Shown in pieces: positions 8,303 to 18,838 of a DNA stretch of 23,768 nt (positions within the stretch are counted from its first letter, which is position 1; the number at the start of each line of letters is the position of its first letter). The notes beneath the pieces are model-generated. The model was not told the origin of the DNA. It saw only the letters and a list, made by a program, of their open reading frames with translations, and searched no databases. The position numbers were made by a program, and so were the translations under genes. Where the stretch lies: assembly GCA_001414345.1 (NCBI GenBank), contig LLCB01000546.1:1-23768 (forward strand). The letters run 5' to 3'. Origin of the DNA: Hymenoscyphus infarciens. Taxonomy: Eukaryota; Ascomycota; Leotiomycetes; Helotiales; Helotiaceae.

Positions 8303-9352
8303 TCATATCTTTTCATCCCTCCACAAACACCCAATTTCCTCATCCAGACTATGCTTGTCACTTATCGTTCTCTCGCCATCTCCAAAAACCGGTTTGTAGA
8401 AGGCATCATAAGTAGTCCAGAGTATTTTGAATACAACACCCATAACAGTAACCAACCAATTTGGAATTCTCCCCTCGTCATCAGCAAGAACCCTACCTAG
8501 GCCCATGATGGCTATTATTAATGGAAACCAAGTTGCCAGGAATAGCACCTGGCCTAATCGTTGTCTTTTAGTCGTGATGGTGTAGGGCCTAATGTTGTAG
8601 AGATAGGCAATGTATTCGGATGGTAATGAGTGCTCTTCTGCGCCATCGGTGAGCAGTTTTAGATAACGCGCAGAGGGTTGAGCATAGGATGGATCAGGTC
8701 GTTGAACAGATGGAGAGGTTTGTCTGACTGGTTGCGATTCAAGTTTTGCAGAAGTCTTCTCGTCGTCGTCATCTGGCTCCTCTCGTGGTTGAAAGAGAGT
8801 ATGTGCCTCAAATGGGGACCCTCTTGGTTCAGGATCAACAGTCTTTCCCCCGGCTGGGAGAGCATAACATGGTACGATAATATCTTGATAACTTGCTCCT
8901 CCGCCTTCCGTAGCAATGATGGTCCTATAATCCTCCGGAGTAACTTCGTAAACAACACCGATGAGACCCTTATGCCAACGATCCTTGTGATGATCGTCCT
9001 TTTTGGGAGGATCATTGGCGGGATCGCGGATTTTGGTGTTTGCAAAACACGGCTCTAAGTATGGAATCCCGGAGAGGTCGAATGCCAACGAGAGAGTTGG
9101 AACTTGTACATTGACTGAGGAGATTGGCTTGATTCCTCGTGTTCCTTTGAAAGTTTCGGCCGAGAGGTTAGAACCGTAGGCAAGATAGAGGATGGTCTTT
9201 GAGGATGAAGAGTCAAGACGTTCCCGTGTTGTGCGTGGGAGAGTGAGTATTGAGTCTGATGAAGAAGTACGGGATCTTCGAACTTTTTGGACTTTTAGGA
9301 TTGATGTGAAGGCTTTCTTCCCGCGAGACCTAGTCTTCGCGGAGGGGGTCAT
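8303..9352 (-). CDS. Gamma-glutamylcyclotransferase-like (GliK-type) protein with C-terminal membrane segments
   Basis: A single-exon frame giving 349 residues from the first ATG (9352); the extra upstream frame begins at TTG. After a basic, Ser-rich N-terminus (1-50) comes the signature LAYGSNL (57-63) of the gamma-glutamylcyclotransferase fold, whose backbone binds the gamma-glutamyl group. Further conserved-looking blocks are SGIPYLEPCFANTKIRD (94-110), KGLIGVVYEVTPEDY (128-142) and EGGGASYQD (149-157). Glu149 is the candidate catalytic acid. This set matches the fungal branch that includes GliK of gliotoxin biosynthesis, but no other secondary-metabolism gene lies nearby, so a general gamma-glutamyl or glutathione-related role is safer. 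After a low-complexity acidic linker (about 185-225) there are two hydrophobic segments (about 265-288 and 299-318), suggesting membrane attachment. Substrate is unknown. Confidence 0.75.
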   Translation of the reverse strand: MTPSAKTRSRGKKAFTSILKVQKVRRSRTSSSDSILTLPRTTRERLDSSSSKTILYLAYGSNLSAETFKGTRGIKPISSVNVQVPTLSLAFDLSGIPYLEPCFANTKIRDPANDPPKKDDHHKDRWHKGLIGVVYEVTPEDYRTIIATEGGGASYQDIIVPCYALPAGGKTVDPEPRGSPFEAHTLFQPREEPDDDDEKTSAKLESQPVRQTSPSVQRPDPSYAQPSARYLKLLTDGAEEHSLPSEYIAYLYNIRPYTITTKRQRLGQVLFLATWFPLIIAIMGLGRVLADDEGRIPNWLVTVMGVVFKILWTTYDAFYKPVFGDGERTISDKHSLDEEIGCLWRDEKI

Positions 9353-9882
9353 TTTCAAGGGGCGAACGGGCAGGCCTCGTCGTAAACGAACAAATTTGAT
9401 TCTGAGCGATGGTGAGAGATGAAACAAAAAGCGCTTTAAAATGGTTGAGATGAAGAAAATGCAAAACGATTACGATGACATGAGATAACACGGAGATAAA
9501 GACATTGATGAAGACTTGCAAATGATAGACGTGAGCTGACCAAGACACCCTTAGCCTTCGGGACGAGTCATTCCCGCCCCGAGAATCGGCGGAAGAAATT
9601 GGTATACCGTATTTGTATTGAAACTGTTCATTTGGTAGGAGAATAAGGAGAGGGAATTTGAAGTTATATAGAGGTCTTTCATTTCTGATACTAGTACGAA
9701 TACTACTTCGGCAAGGTGAAATGGTTGACAGCTCAGCCAACTATGTTGATTGGCTAAAGCTGTTGTATCATAGTGGGTCCCTCGCACGACACCAACCCTG
9801 AGCCAACGTTCTCCAACATAGAAGGCTACACTAACAACTGAACGCTACATATCGCCTCGAATTCTGTGACAACCTCCCAAAC
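9353..9882. promoter_or_regulatory. Shared divergent promoter region
   Basis: About 530 bases separate the divergent start codons of the GliK-like gene (minus) and the Rab geranylgeranyltransferase beta gene (plus). Frames that cross it on the minus strand start at non-ATG codons or lack protein character, so I treat it as a bidirectional promoter. Candidate elements, seen but unproven, are CTTTAAAA near 9433 and GATTGGCTAAAG near 9748, which contains ATTGG (CCAAT on the other strand). Confidence 0.5.
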
Positions 9883-11115
9883 ATGTCTTTAGTATCTGGC
9901 CCCGGTCGCGCAGGCCAAAAGTTGCTACCAGACGAACTCCAGCTTGCCATCGAACCGCATGTAAAATACATACAAAGCCTCGATTCGGTATGACCCTCCA
10001 GCTTCGAATTTTGCCCCACCACCACTGAAAGACTTCAGCGCAGGGATGAGCTCGAGTACTGGCTCACAGAGCACCTCCGACTAAATGGTCTCTACTGGGG
10101 ACTGACTGCTCTTCATCTACTCGGTCGCCCCGATGCCCTTCCTCGAAACGAGACCATCGATTTTGTGTTGAGCTGCCAGAGCGAGAATGGAGGCTTTGGG
10201 GCGGCGCCGGGACATGACGCGCATCTTCTGTATACGTGTAGTGCGGTGCAAATACTTGCCATGGTAGATGGATTTGAAGAATTGGAATCAAGAGGGAAGG
10301 GTGAGGGAGGAGGAAAACTGGCTGTTGGGAAATGTGGGCTATTCTTCGGCCTGTTGTTATGCCAGGCGCATACTGACTGTCTCTCGAATAGGGATCGCGA
10401 ACCTCCAAAATCGAAAGACTGGAACTTTTGCGGGTGATGAATGGGGAGAGGAAGACACAAGATTTCTATATGCATCGCTGAACGGGCTGTCGCTGCTAAA
10501 GATGTTGGACCTGGTTAATGTCAATCTTGCAGTGGATTATATCATATCGTGTGCCAACTTTGATGGTGGATACGGTTCAAGTCCAGGAGCTGAATCTCAC
10601 TCTGGCCAGATTTTTGCGTGTCTGGGGGCATTAAGCATTGCGAAACGAATCGATGTGGTGAACAGTGATAAGCTTGGGAGGTGGTTGAGCGAGAGACAGG
10701 TTCCAGCAGGGGGGCTGAATGGCCGTCCTGAGAAACTGGAAGATGTCTGCTACAGCTGGTGGGTGGCCAGTAGTCTGACCATGATCGGAAAGCTTCACTG
10801 GATTGATGGTTCTAAGCTCACAGAGTTTATATTGAGGTGTCAGGTTTGTATTGAAGGTATCCAAATCATCACACCTGCTGACGAGGATTTTCAGGACCCA
10901 GAAATGGGTGGCATTGCGGATCGACCTGGTGATATGGTTGATGTGTTCCATACAGTGTTTGGAATTGCTGGTCTTTCCTTGCTCGGCTACCCTGGGCTGG
11001 AAGAAGTTGATGCTGTGTAGTAGGTCATCTCGTTGTCCGTACCCACTTACTTACCTTACATACTGACGAATCCAGCTGTATGCCAAAAAGTGTCATCGAG
11101 CGAGTGCTTGGCTAA
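9883..11115 (+). CDS. BET2: Geranylgeranyltransferase type II (Rab) beta subunit
   Basis: Five exons: 9883-9987, 10039-10333, 10392-10843, 10895-11019, 11076-11115. They join in frame to 338 residues, the usual length for this family. It is the catalytic beta subunit that, with the alpha subunit and Rab escort protein, adds geranylgeranyl groups to C-terminal cysteines of Rab GTPases in membrane traffic. Prenyltransferase repeats are clear: [14 protein letters not shown] (84-97), [13 protein letters not shown] (148-160), [16 protein letters not shown] (191-206), [15 protein letters not shown] (243-257). The zinc ligands are Asp251 and Cys253 (DVC) and His303 (DVFHT). Introns are 51, 58, 51 and 56 nt with CTGAC or similar branch sites. 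Intron 3 has no stop and a length divisible by three. The donor at 10334 is GTGGGC; GTGAGG at 10301 would also keep the frame but shorten a helix region. Two GGF motifs have lost the Phe: GGL (241-243) and GGI (289-291). Confidence 0.93.
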
Positions 11116-12019
11116 AGTAATAGCGTGTAATGAAATATGATGACTTTGAAATTCATCATTTCATCTGTACAACAGTAAGATTCTTGCAAGATATCGTTAA
11201 TCTCGTAAAGTCCGCTATAATTCTACATAAAGCTGAGGCGGGTCAAGGACCCTGGTAGACCATACTTCAACCATGTTTCACTTCTAACTATACGAACAAG
11301 ACTGAGAAAACTAAGAAGTTCAAATTACTTGGTTGTCTATACTTGTTTTTTGAACTTATTTGTAATACCTAGGCTTGGTTGTATGTCTCTTAGTTCAAGA
11401 ACAGCCAAAACATCCTAGCTCTAGGCACACCTCCTGCGATCTAATACCCTACTGCCAAACAATTTACTATGGTTGGAGGATACAAGGCAGGAGTAGAGAA
11501 AACTACTCATCAGTATGAGGAAAAGCATGGTTCTTTAGTACTTTGTTTTTCCAAAGACTGGTGAGACACTTATACTGTTCATACCTAGGTAGTCTTCAAC
11601 TTTCTTCAGCAAAGGAGATCCAGCGTCAAGACTCATGCGTTGGTTCGTGATAGAGAAGTCGAAATCAAATTGGAAATCACCTTCATGGGTCTTCTGTGCA
11701 TTTACCATACTTTCGTTAACCTTTTCGCTCTCCTCTTTAGCTGAATGCGTTGGTGGTTCTTTCCCTCTCTGGTTTTCCGCTCGCGAAGCACGTGATGCTA
11801 CCCTCAGTTTCCGTCACCTCAGCAGCAGCACTTGAGATCATCAGCAGCCTCAAGTCAAGATAAACGCACTCATCCCACAACTACGCGTCACTCAAGAGCC
11901 GGCTTTTTCTTCTCCCATTGAGGAATTCAACTTCAAGCGTTCTTCCGAAAGCCAATTGGTCGTTTTACCTACGTTGACGCGTTCCAACGTGGTAGGCGCC
12001 TTCCGTCGTTAACCAATTT
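11116..12019. other. Long intergenic region, no gene seen
   Basis: About 900 bases after the BET2-type gene without a supportable gene. The longest plus-strand frame starting at an ATG (11635-11835, 66 codons) has no family resemblance and a composition like the surroundings. A 17-base word at 11482-11498 also occurs at 8-24, at the left edge of the repeat block. This and the upstream AT-rich text (11140-11400) hint at an old repeat fragment here, but I see no terminal repeats. Confidence 0.5.
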
Positions 12020-12914
12020 CCTCCAATCCAACTCCAACCTTCGGTCCTTCCTCACTTTCCCTTCGTTCCTTCCCTTTTCTTTTCGACGACAACGCAACCT
12101 GGTGCCTGTTTACCTTCCATTGGTGGTTAGCGCGACCCGAACTTCCTCCTTCCACCACATGACCTCTCTCCCCTCTTCTCTCCAAAGTTCTTTCCTTTCC
12201 TTCCCTTCCCCTCCCGTCAACCTCTCCTCTCCCTCCAACACTCCTTCCAACTTTCTCTTCCACCAACGAGCCGCAACTAGGTAGGCAGACACTACCAGAT
12301 CCTGCAGCTCTTGTGTGCCTGGTTTTTCAAAAGCGTATGGTTGATCTTGATCTCAATCTCGAAATCGCCATCAGAAATCACCTTGGATCACCGTGCTTTG
12401 CTCTGCTCACCATTGCAGGTCGACTTTGGCACCTTGAAGTAAGTTCCTCTCCGTGATCCCTCTTCCACCTTTTCTCTGGAGAAGGGGCGATGAAGACACA
12501 GGCTGATCACCTTGCAGCTGTTTCAGCAGAGCGGGACGCTTCGTACCTCTCGAAAAGTAACCACGACACAAGCCTTCCCTTGAGCCAGCAGCAGCGAAGA
12601 GAAACACCCTCTACACCGGATCCAGACTGACCACCACAAACGCCAATTATCACATCAACATCCCAGGGGCATTTTTCGAAACAGCACATATATAACTTCT
12701 TCCAGGTATGCCATTCCAACCTTCCAAATACCTCAGCACATGTGGTTCTCCATCCTATTTAATACTCTTGCACCTGAGAACAGTCTCTTTTTAACAGTGT
12801 TCTGCAGAGTAGCTCCGCACACTAGTCTGTTGTCACGCCTTCACTTTATCTTCCCGCCATATAATCAACAAGTCCAAACTGCACATCCTACCACTCGTTG
12901 AACAAAGACACAAG
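12020..12914 (+). promoter_or_regulatory. Pyrimidine-rich promoter and long leader of the zinc-finger gene
   Basis: From about 12020 to 12270 the plus strand is dominated by C and T (for example CTTCCCTTTTCTTTTC), a common feature just upstream of transcribed fungal leaders. From 12281 on there are convincing splice-like signals (GTAGGC at 12281, TTGCAG ending at 12418, GTAAGT at 12439, TTGCAG ending at 12517, CAG/GTATGC at 12706), so this region is probably transcribed as a spliced 5' UTR. It contains several upstream ATGs, for example ATG near 12159 opening a short frame that ends at 12284. Confidence 0.4.
12439..12517 (+). other. Candidate 5' UTR intron
   Basis: A 79-nt candidate intron: donor GTAAGT at 12439, branch-like GGCTGATC at 12501-12508, acceptor TTGCAG ending at 12517. 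It lies about 400 bases upstream of the zinc-finger start codon at 12915. Canonical signals at short-intron spacing are seen; that it is used is inference. Confidence 0.35.
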
Positions 12915-15054
12915 ATGGATTCCAGCCTCGGAGATGTTGAGACTGATATCAAGATCGAACCAGCTACAATGCCACCCAAACCAAGACCCAAGGCAAAGGC
13001 GAAGCCCTCAAAGGCAATGAGCACCATCCCTTTGGTCTGCAGCCTCTGCCCAAAGAACGCCCAATTCTCCGACACCTCCCACCTCCTAACGCACATTGCC
13101 TCGAAATCCCATTTGGCCAACCGATTCAAGCTTCAGATTCGTTCTCAGTCGGAGCCAGAGGCCAAAGATGAATTGGACAATTTCGACCTTTGGTATCGCA
13201 ACAACGATCTTGACTCTCTTCTCTCCGAGCGTATGGCTGTCAAGGAGCATAAAAGAGCAGCAAAGGATAGAAAGAACAAACTTGCGAGCAGTCTTCCAGT
13301 TGTTGGCGGACAATGTGCAGGCCCTGTAGGTCCTCTTCTCCTAATGTTGAAAAGGTACGCGAATCGTTGCTAACCATGCGTTGACGCAAAAGAAGAAGGA
13401 GAAAGAGCTTGCAGAAGACTCTATCCTTGACCAGACACCTATTTTCCGTGCCCCAGTTCCTCGCATGAGCCTCTGGCCAACAACTCGAAGCGGAGGCCGA
13501 GCTTCAACACCAACAGCAGATGATTGGGCAACGAATTCGATCTTTGAGACGCCAGTTGTTGCTACTCGTCGTCCAAGGAACAGAAAGAGAAAGACTCCAC
13601 CCGGTGATGAAACGGTAGATCCTAGGTACGTTGCAACTCTTCTTCTGTGGACCCTAGCTAATCTGCTCAGCATACTTGTCACTCCAGAAAAGCTTGAAGA
13701 CGAAGATAATGAGGGAAAGGCTACGGATCCTCCGGTCGACAGCGCGATTAAGCTCAAGGGTGTTTTCTGGCCAGGCATGGATCTTTTCGACTCTGCCACC
13801 CCCGCACAGAAGAAAAGAAGAAACCAAAAGAAGGAAGTCAAAGTCTTGGAGAATCTAATGGCGATCTCAGAGGAGGTTGTACCACTTCAGGTCAGCTATT
13901 ATGCAAATGGTGAGGTTAGGGAGTCGAGAGATATCTTTGGCCCACTTTCGGATAACGAGGATTTTGTGAGTACACTTCCGGCAGCTCTCAAGCCAGCCCA
14001 CCCCCTTCTCTTCACTTCGATGTTCCATTGGAAACGTCCGACTGGACATGTTATATATTTCATTCCTCTTTGCCTTGAAAATTCGTTCAATTCGGCCACT
14101 AATCTCCCTAGGAGCTATCTAAGGGACCAACACCAAGGAAGCGCAAAGTCCGAAAGCCAGCCATGTCGAATGTCAGTACCAATGTTCCTCGATTGAGAGG
14201 TCCTCGCAGAGCCAAGGCTCGTGCGAATGGAAGCCCGGAAAAGTTAGCCCCCGCGATGCCGTCGATGCATGCAAACCCATCGATGCAAGCCAATACCAAC
14301 CATGGACTCTTTCTGAAACCAATTCCAACCCTCAACCCTTTAGCTGCATCCGGTATGAGCCATCAAAACTTTGTACCAACCCGCGAGGAAGACGAGGAGT
14401 TCAGATTGACCATGGGCAATATGGGAAATGTCAGAAGGAAGCAATTTGAGATCTTTCAAGATGCACCTGGTGATAGCCCAGGTACAGCCTTTCTCCGAGA
14501 CTTACTCTTCACAATCGCTAATACAACCTCCCTTTAAAGGACACACAGAAAGTTCCTTGGAGGATCACCGATTCGAGTTCCCGAGCAACGGCTTGCCTGG
14601 TAATTCATCTTCTACTACTCATGTTTCGCCAACGCCTGTTCCTAAGCCGGCACCAAGCCGCCCTGTAGTATCTGGCAAGGAAAATATCAGACCAGAAATC
14701 AGACAAACACCACCAGAGATACATCCACAATCCAATTTTCACCATCGACGTCCAACCGCACCTACGCATGCTATGTTCCCATCTTATCCTCATATGTTCT
14801 ATGATTCTTTCCACACTCCGGCAAATCCGCTTTTCAACCACGATTATGCGCGTCCTTTTACGTACCATAACCATACCAACGACTTCAACGAAAACATGAA
14901 AGCTTCTGGATACGCTTCAAATTTCAACGGAGATTTCAGACCAATTACTTCCATGGCCCGTTCCACGCTTTCTCACCCACTCAATTCAATGGCAACAAGC
15001 AACACCGCCACCACTGGTGACGCTTCTAACCATGGTCTGACTTTCGAAATGTGA
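12915..15054 (+). CDS. Zinc-finger nuclear protein with NLS and KEN motif
   Basis: Proposed exons are 12915-13325, 13393-13625, 13671-13965, 14112-14481 and 14540-15054, joining in frame to 607 residues. The N-terminal half has one finger, Cys42-x2-Cys45, then His56, His60 and His66 (spacing like U1/matrin-type fingers), followed by SHLANRFKLQIRSQSE. Later landmarks are TPIFRAPVPRMSLWP, IFGPLSDNEDF, a basic cluster TPRKRKVRKPA (about 320-330; likely NLS) and GKENIRPEIR (KEN at 483-485, an APC/C degron pattern). The C-terminal third is rich in Asn, His, Pro and Ser and probably disordered. It resembles a conserved but uncharacterised Pezizomycotina protein; a nuclear nucleic-acid-binding role is inference. 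Intron lengths are 67, 45, 146 and 58 nt. The 45-nt intron is stop-free and could be retained. The last acceptor could instead end at 14548 (CAG), also in frame. Confidence 0.75.
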
Positions 15055-15306
15055 ATATCTCGAGTTTCGGGTACACACCATCAACGTCCAGGGCGCCTCT
15101 CCTTGTTATTTGGGAAAGATGGGCATGCAGGGGCGTTTATCATTTTATTGCTTGCATTTGCTATACCATTGTTTTTGTTTTCAGCCGTATTCATTCGGGA
15201 TTCTCATCAAAAAGGACATTACTCTAGGGGTGCTCTTATGAAGGAAGGACAAGGGGGTTGCCATATGCTTATTATTGCTATCGAGCATTCATTGTATTAC
15301 AAAAAG
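15055..15306. terminator. Convergent 3' ends of zinc-finger gene and MSH3
   Basis: About 250 bases lie between the two facing stop codons. T-rich runs such as TTGTTTTTGTTTTCAG near 15170 and CATTGTATTACAAAAAG at 15289 are present. It serves as 3' UTR and polyadenylation DNA for both genes; no exact site is assigned. Confidence 0.4.
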
Positions 15307-18300
15307 TTATAGCTGCTCAATTCCAAGGACCAACTGGTCGAGTTGATCCAAGTTGCCCTCCTCGCTTGCAATTGTGTTGCTCATCAATCTCGAGAGACCC
15401 GCCAGCTTCTTCTGTTTGACATTCATCTCCAGATCATGTGACTTTAGAGTAGCAGTATCAAGTACGGCCTTTGGGATGTTTGCCAGCCTTGCAACATTCA
15501 TGCCGTAAGAGCGATGAGCAACTCCCTCGCCAACCTCGTACAAAAATGTAATCTCCTCCGCGCCATCTTCCTCGCTCTTCTCGGCATTAAACTTCATATG
15601 GACATTTCTCAATTCCTTGCCTTCCTCGAAGCCCTCTGCTAAGCTGGCCAACGTCTGATAATGAGTGATGAACAAGCATAAACACCGAGTCTCTCTCACC
15701 ACCCAATCTAGGACTGAGCCCGCGATGGCTACACCGTCGTGTGTACTTGTTCCTCGACCTAGTTCATCGAGGATCACAAGGGAGCGGGGGGTTGCGGATT
15801 TGAGGATTGTGGATGTTTCTGAGAGTTCGACCATGAAGGTTGATTGGTTTGTGAAGAGGGAGTCGAATGCACCCATTCGGGTATAGATTCCGTCTAGGAG
15901 GCCTAGGTGCGCGGAGGTGGCGGGGACGTGGGAGCCGATTTGGGCGAGGAGGGCTATGAGGGCTAGGGAGCGGACGTAGGAGGATTTTCCGCCCATGTTT
16001 CTGTACGGTGAGGGAGGTTAATGGATGTTCTATTTATTTGGGGGAGGAGGGGTGAGAGGGTGGGAGGGAGAATTATAGGATTGGGAGTTAGTTTACTTAC
16101 GGTCCAGTAATGAGTAGAGCGCGGGTCGAGTTTTCGGCAGTGGACAAGGTTGTGTCATTAGGTATATAAGTCGAAGGCAAGAGCTGTTCAATCATAGGAT
16201 GTCTACCTCCCACTACATCAATGCCAGGAGTATCGGAGAAGGTAGGTTTACAATATCCAGGCAGTAAAGCAATAGTAGCAAGGGAGAGTAGAGCATCAAG
16301 ATTTGACAAAGAAGAAATGGTATCTCGCAGTAAGGCGTAATGCCCACTAACCTCTGTCAACAAAGCAGAGAACGCGGAATCACAAGCTGCGGATAGGGAT
16401 TCCTTGTGTTGATCTCTTTCGCGGAGCATACGGATTACTTCTGGGGTGTGAAAACGGGAGGCTTTCTTCGTGCCGGAGATTTTTGCCCAGGAGGCGGGGA
16501 CGTGTTTTAGGTCTGTGTTGGGGACTTCTATTAAGTACTCGATTCCAGAGACGCTGATGTAGACAACTTTGTTTTTGTTGATTTTCTCAGCGGCGACCTT
16601 CAGATGATCTGAGAGATCTTGTTCTACGGCTGCGATGCCCATTTTGTGGTCCCCGATATCTTCGGTCTCGAATTCTTCGCGGAAGAAGGCGTATTTGTCA
16701 TCTGTGCGAGCGGCTTCTGAGTTTAGTTTTTCGAGGATGGATATCACGGTTTCGTTTATGGTTGGGAGGGAGGCGATTGCTTCGTTGAGGAGGGGAGATT
16801 TGAAGCCTGCGTCTGAGGGGTTCTTGATGTGGACGTACTCATTGGAGATTCTTTGGAGGGTTTGGAGGGAGGTTAGGAGTTCGGGGCGTGTGCATTTTCC
16901 GTAGTAGATTCTGATGAGACTTCTTTCGAGGTCAGACTTTGTTCCTCGTAATAGGGAGCGTATTTTGTCGACTTTAGGGGTTTGGTGCGCGTCCTTTAGC
17001 TCTTCTACTGCGGAAACTCTTTCTTCGAGTCGCTCTCTGTCGAGAAGAGGTCGACCAACCCATTTCCGAAGGAGCCGCTGTCCAAAGCGTGTGTATGTTT
17101 TGTCTATTGTCCAAAACAAACTTCCTTTTTGGGTAACATCTGTCTGGTTGTGATAGATCTCGAGGCTGCTGAGGGTATTGCCGTTCAGTATCATATGTGA
17201 TCGAGCACTGAAGGACTGAAAGTATTTTGTCAAATCGAATACATGCTCAAGCCCGTACTCGGTCATGTGGGTTATCATAGCTGATAGACAGATGGTGACT
17301 TCTTCTGGGAGTTTCAACACCTTCTCGAGTAGATTCTGCTCCCTCTCGTTTCCAGAGCTTTGGCTGCTCTTCAATTTGTCTGCGTAAAATTGAGTGACGT
17401 GGGAAGAAGATTCGGCTGCCATTGTCTTCTTCTTTTCCATATGCTCAACACGTACTCTGTCACCAGACGAATTTGTACTAGAACCAGAAAGGTGTCTTAT
17501 GAGCTTGTCCGAGGCTTTGGTGAGCTCTCCAACGATCAAAAATTCGCATGGTGCAATATGAAGCAATCTTGTTTCGATTTCGCTTCTCATGAACCCATCT
17601 TCGAAAGTGTCGTATATGATATCGCCAGTTGCCGGCTGAACTGCCAAGATTCCAACATCCACCTTTTCGTCCGTTCCCCAACCTTTGGCTTTCGATTCCG
17701 TAATACAAAGCAAATATCCAGTTGCAGGAGCACCACCTGAAGAAGCATCGGTTGTTTGATCTAGCCCTTCGATATCATCGATATAGGTTCCTTTCGTCCA
17801 AACATTGGTTAATTCTCGTACAAAAGGTGCATTTCTGTTGTCTCCGGCTTTCTTTAGGGCCGCGGTTTCAGTTTGCCTCACAACCCCAATCTTATGCCCC
17901 GCCTCAACCAGTCTTTTGGCGTGTACTCGCAATCGGTGTGTTGGAAAGCTTGCTGAAGCAAAGCGGTCAAGGTGCGCCTCTGAATGATCTACAAATTTGA
18001 TCAGCATGGTATAAGTGGCAAGGATAAAGTATTTGGATAACCTACGCTCATCATATCTAAATTTCCCTGGTATACATACGATACTCAATTCCTTCGCAGC
18101 AATTCTCGCATCTTCTCCAAAGAACTTGAATTTATATCCGACCTCCACAATCAAAATTGTATCCATATGTTTCCTCTTGATATCAAGAACCTGTAACTCG
18201 AGAGGAGTTAACTTCCCAGTCTTCGCCCCCTTTCTCTTCGTTTTCGGGGCCGGCGCATCCTCTTCCTCCTCTTCTCCGTCTTCATTTCCCAATGCTTCTG

Positions 18301-18838
18301 TCTCGTCACTGATTTCAAAATTTCTCCGCCTGATTCGTGCTATGCTGTCCGGGTGTCCTAGCTTCTTGACGAACTGCCTATGCAATTCCTCCTTTCTCGC
18401 CTTCGTTGCGTCATCGTCTGCTTCCTCCTCTGGTATTGCCTCAACCGCAGCAGATTGACTGGACCCTGTATACAGATATCTTTCCGTTCGCTGAGAAGGC
18501 TTAGATTTGGAAGCTGTTGCTTTGCGCCCATTCGTAGTCGGGAAAAAAGAACTAGTACTTCCATCCTCGTCGCCTTTCGGTCGTTTGCTCGGTCTCTCCT
18601 CTGTATTATCCACTGGCGGTCTTTTCGAAGCCCCATTCGTTATAGATCGCAGAGCTGCTTCCGGTTCGACATCGCTTTCGACATCGTGTAGGTTTTCGGG
18701 TGGTGGGCTGGGCTCTCTTCGTGAGGCTGGCTGTGCTTGGGAAGGCTGTGATAGGCCGTTTACTGTCTTTTGGGTGAAGAAACTTGCGATCGAGGATTGT
18801 TTGGTGGGTTTGCTGGGAGTGGATTTTGGTTTACCCAT
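15307..18838 (-). CDS. MSH3: DNA mismatch repair protein MSH3
   Basis: Three exons on the minus strand: 18838-18046, 17988-16101 and 16000-15307, giving 1124 residues, normal for fungal MSH3. MSH3 pairs with MSH2 (MutS-beta) in the nucleus and recognises insertion/deletion loops. The N-terminus has a PCNA-binding PIP box, Q14-S-S-I17-A-S-F20-F21. Then follow a disordered acidic/basic region, the MutS mismatch-binding domain ([20 protein letters not shown] onward), connector, lever and clamp, and the C-terminal ATPase. Walker A is TGPNMGGKSS (892-901), split by the 100-nt intron 16001-16100. Walker B is VILDE with Asp972-Glu973, followed by [10 protein letters not shown]. Intron 17989-18045 (57 nt, stop-free, multiple of three) interrupts [13 protein letters not shown]; unless removed it adds 19 residues the family lacks. 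The frame extends 50 codons upstream to a TTG; 18838 is the first ATG. Confidence 0.95.

Noticed and set aside
8303..9352. Membership of the GliK-like gene in a gliotoxin-type biosynthetic cluster
   Set aside because: No nonribosomal peptide synthetase, oxidoreductase or transporter gene of such a cluster lies in the window.
9330..9787. Minus-strand frames of 136 and 78 codons in the divergent promoter
   Set aside because: They overlap the GliK-like gene start or promoter, lack family resemblance and are best explained as shadows.
11635..11835. Possible 66-residue protein
   Set aside because: No family resemblance, and its composition matches the surrounding intergenic DNA; not enough to call a gene.
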